Assembly: GCA_946183175.1 (NCBI GenBank)
Contig: CAMHBH010000115.1
Location: 1-7,044, forward strand
Origin: an uncultured Oscillibacter sp.
GTDB lineage: Bacteria; Bacillota; Clostridia; Oscillospirales; Oscillospiraceae
Direction: 5' to 3'
Length of the DNA: 7,044 nucleotides
This document shows positions 6,752 through 7,044 of this stretch, one piece after another. The stretch's first letter is position 1, and every line of letters begins with the position of its first letter. Under the pieces are notes generated by a model. That model saw nothing but the letters and a program-made list of their open reading frames with translations, was not told the DNA's origin and did not search any database. The translations under genes and the position numbers were made by a program.

Positions 6752-7044
6752 TACGCATTCCCTCCCAAGTCCCACGGCCACGGGTCGTCGAGCCACGCGA
6801 AACCATCCTCCGGCGTGAGGTCGGTTTCCAGCAGCGGGCCGTACATCTCCTGGTACTTCTCCCGGCCCTCTTTTGCGAGTTGGACGTATGACCAGTAAAG
6901 TTGTAGGGCCTCCCGGTCTTGCGCGTGCGTGGTCAGGTAAAGCCCTAACTCCTGCGTGGCGAAGTCAAGCGCCATCAGTTCCACGAGGGCCGTATTGCTC
7001 AACTGCGTACGCCGTTGAATGGCCTCCTTGAACGGCAGGTTCAG
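6751..7044 (-). CDS. cotJB: CotJB spore-coat protein, partial at window edge
   Basis: CotJB is a small protein encoded in the cotJABC operon of endospore formers and is associated with the spore coat; its molecular role is unclear. The readable 97 residues contain the family pattern: an alpha-helical middle (LMALDFATQELGLYLTTH, then DREAL), KYQEMYGPL, and the Trp/Pro-rich end (FAWLDDPWPWDLGG). The frame is open to the right edge. A TTG at 7002 could serve as a start but has no well-placed ribosome-binding site, so the true start is probably beyond 7044, where cotJA would also be expected. The stop TAA (6753-6751) overlaps the cotJC start by one base, indicating translational coupling in one operon. 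Expression during sporulation is expected from the family (mother-cell SigE in B. subtilis); the promoter is outside the window. Confidence 0.85.
   Translation of the reverse strand: MNLPFKEAIQRRTQLSNTALVELMALDFATQELGLYLTTHAQDREALQLYWSYVQLAKEGREKYQEMYGPLLETDLTPEDGFAWLDDPWPWDLGGNA

Noticed and set aside
7000..7002. TTG as the start of cotJB
   Set aside because: There is no well-spaced ribosome-binding site, and the frame continues open to the window edge, so the gene is treated as partial.
1..7044. CRISPR arrays, tRNA or rRNA genes, transposases, phage genes or a novel defence system
   Set aside because: None is visible on either strand; the window is a surface protein, two housekeeping genes and a spore-coat operon fragment.

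Overview
The window is GC-rich (roughly 60% by eye) and carries four recognisable loci typical of a spore-forming, monoderm member of the Clostridia. The S-layer-homology (SLH) surface protein with Listeria-Bacteroides (InlB B-type) repeats, the RNase J gene and the cotJ spore-coat genes, with this codon bias, point to an Oscillospiraceae-like gut anaerobe. That placement is inference from protein style, not a database result.

Positions 1-3327 (+) hold the 3' part of a large secreted modular surface protein: MBG-like module, further beta-rich modules, three InlB-type repeats, Thr/Pro and Gly linkers, an Asp/Ser/Thr-rich linker and three C-terminal SLH modules. The frame is open from the left edge to the TAA at 3325-3327 except for one in-frame TAG at 1207-1209. 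That codon splits the second InlB-type repeat in two, so the gene is shown as two CDS fragments with the TAG marked separately. A perfect 12-bp hairpin follows the gene.

Positions 3328-3756 are intergenic. They hold that hairpin, a near-consensus SigA-type promoter (TTGCAA, 17 bp, TATACT) and a leader of about 215-225 nt with two strong GC-rich inverted repeats. The leader runs into rnj (RNase J, 3757-5415, +). An imperfect long hairpin separates rnj from serC (phosphoserine aminotransferase, 5501-6589, + , GTG start), which has no visible promoter of its own and may depend on readthrough. A hairpin also follows serC.

The right end is on the minus strand and converges on serC. cotJB is cut by the window edge, and its stop codon overlaps the start of cotJC in a TAATG. 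cotJC keeps only its first 31 or so recognisable codons before the sequence abruptly becomes unrelated, so the manganese-catalase-like body is missing. The most notable points are the single nonsense codon in the surface protein, the beheaded cotJC with a probable junction near 6629-6659, and the long structured leader before RNase J. I see no CRISPR array, tRNA, rRNA, insertion sequence or new multi-gene system here.
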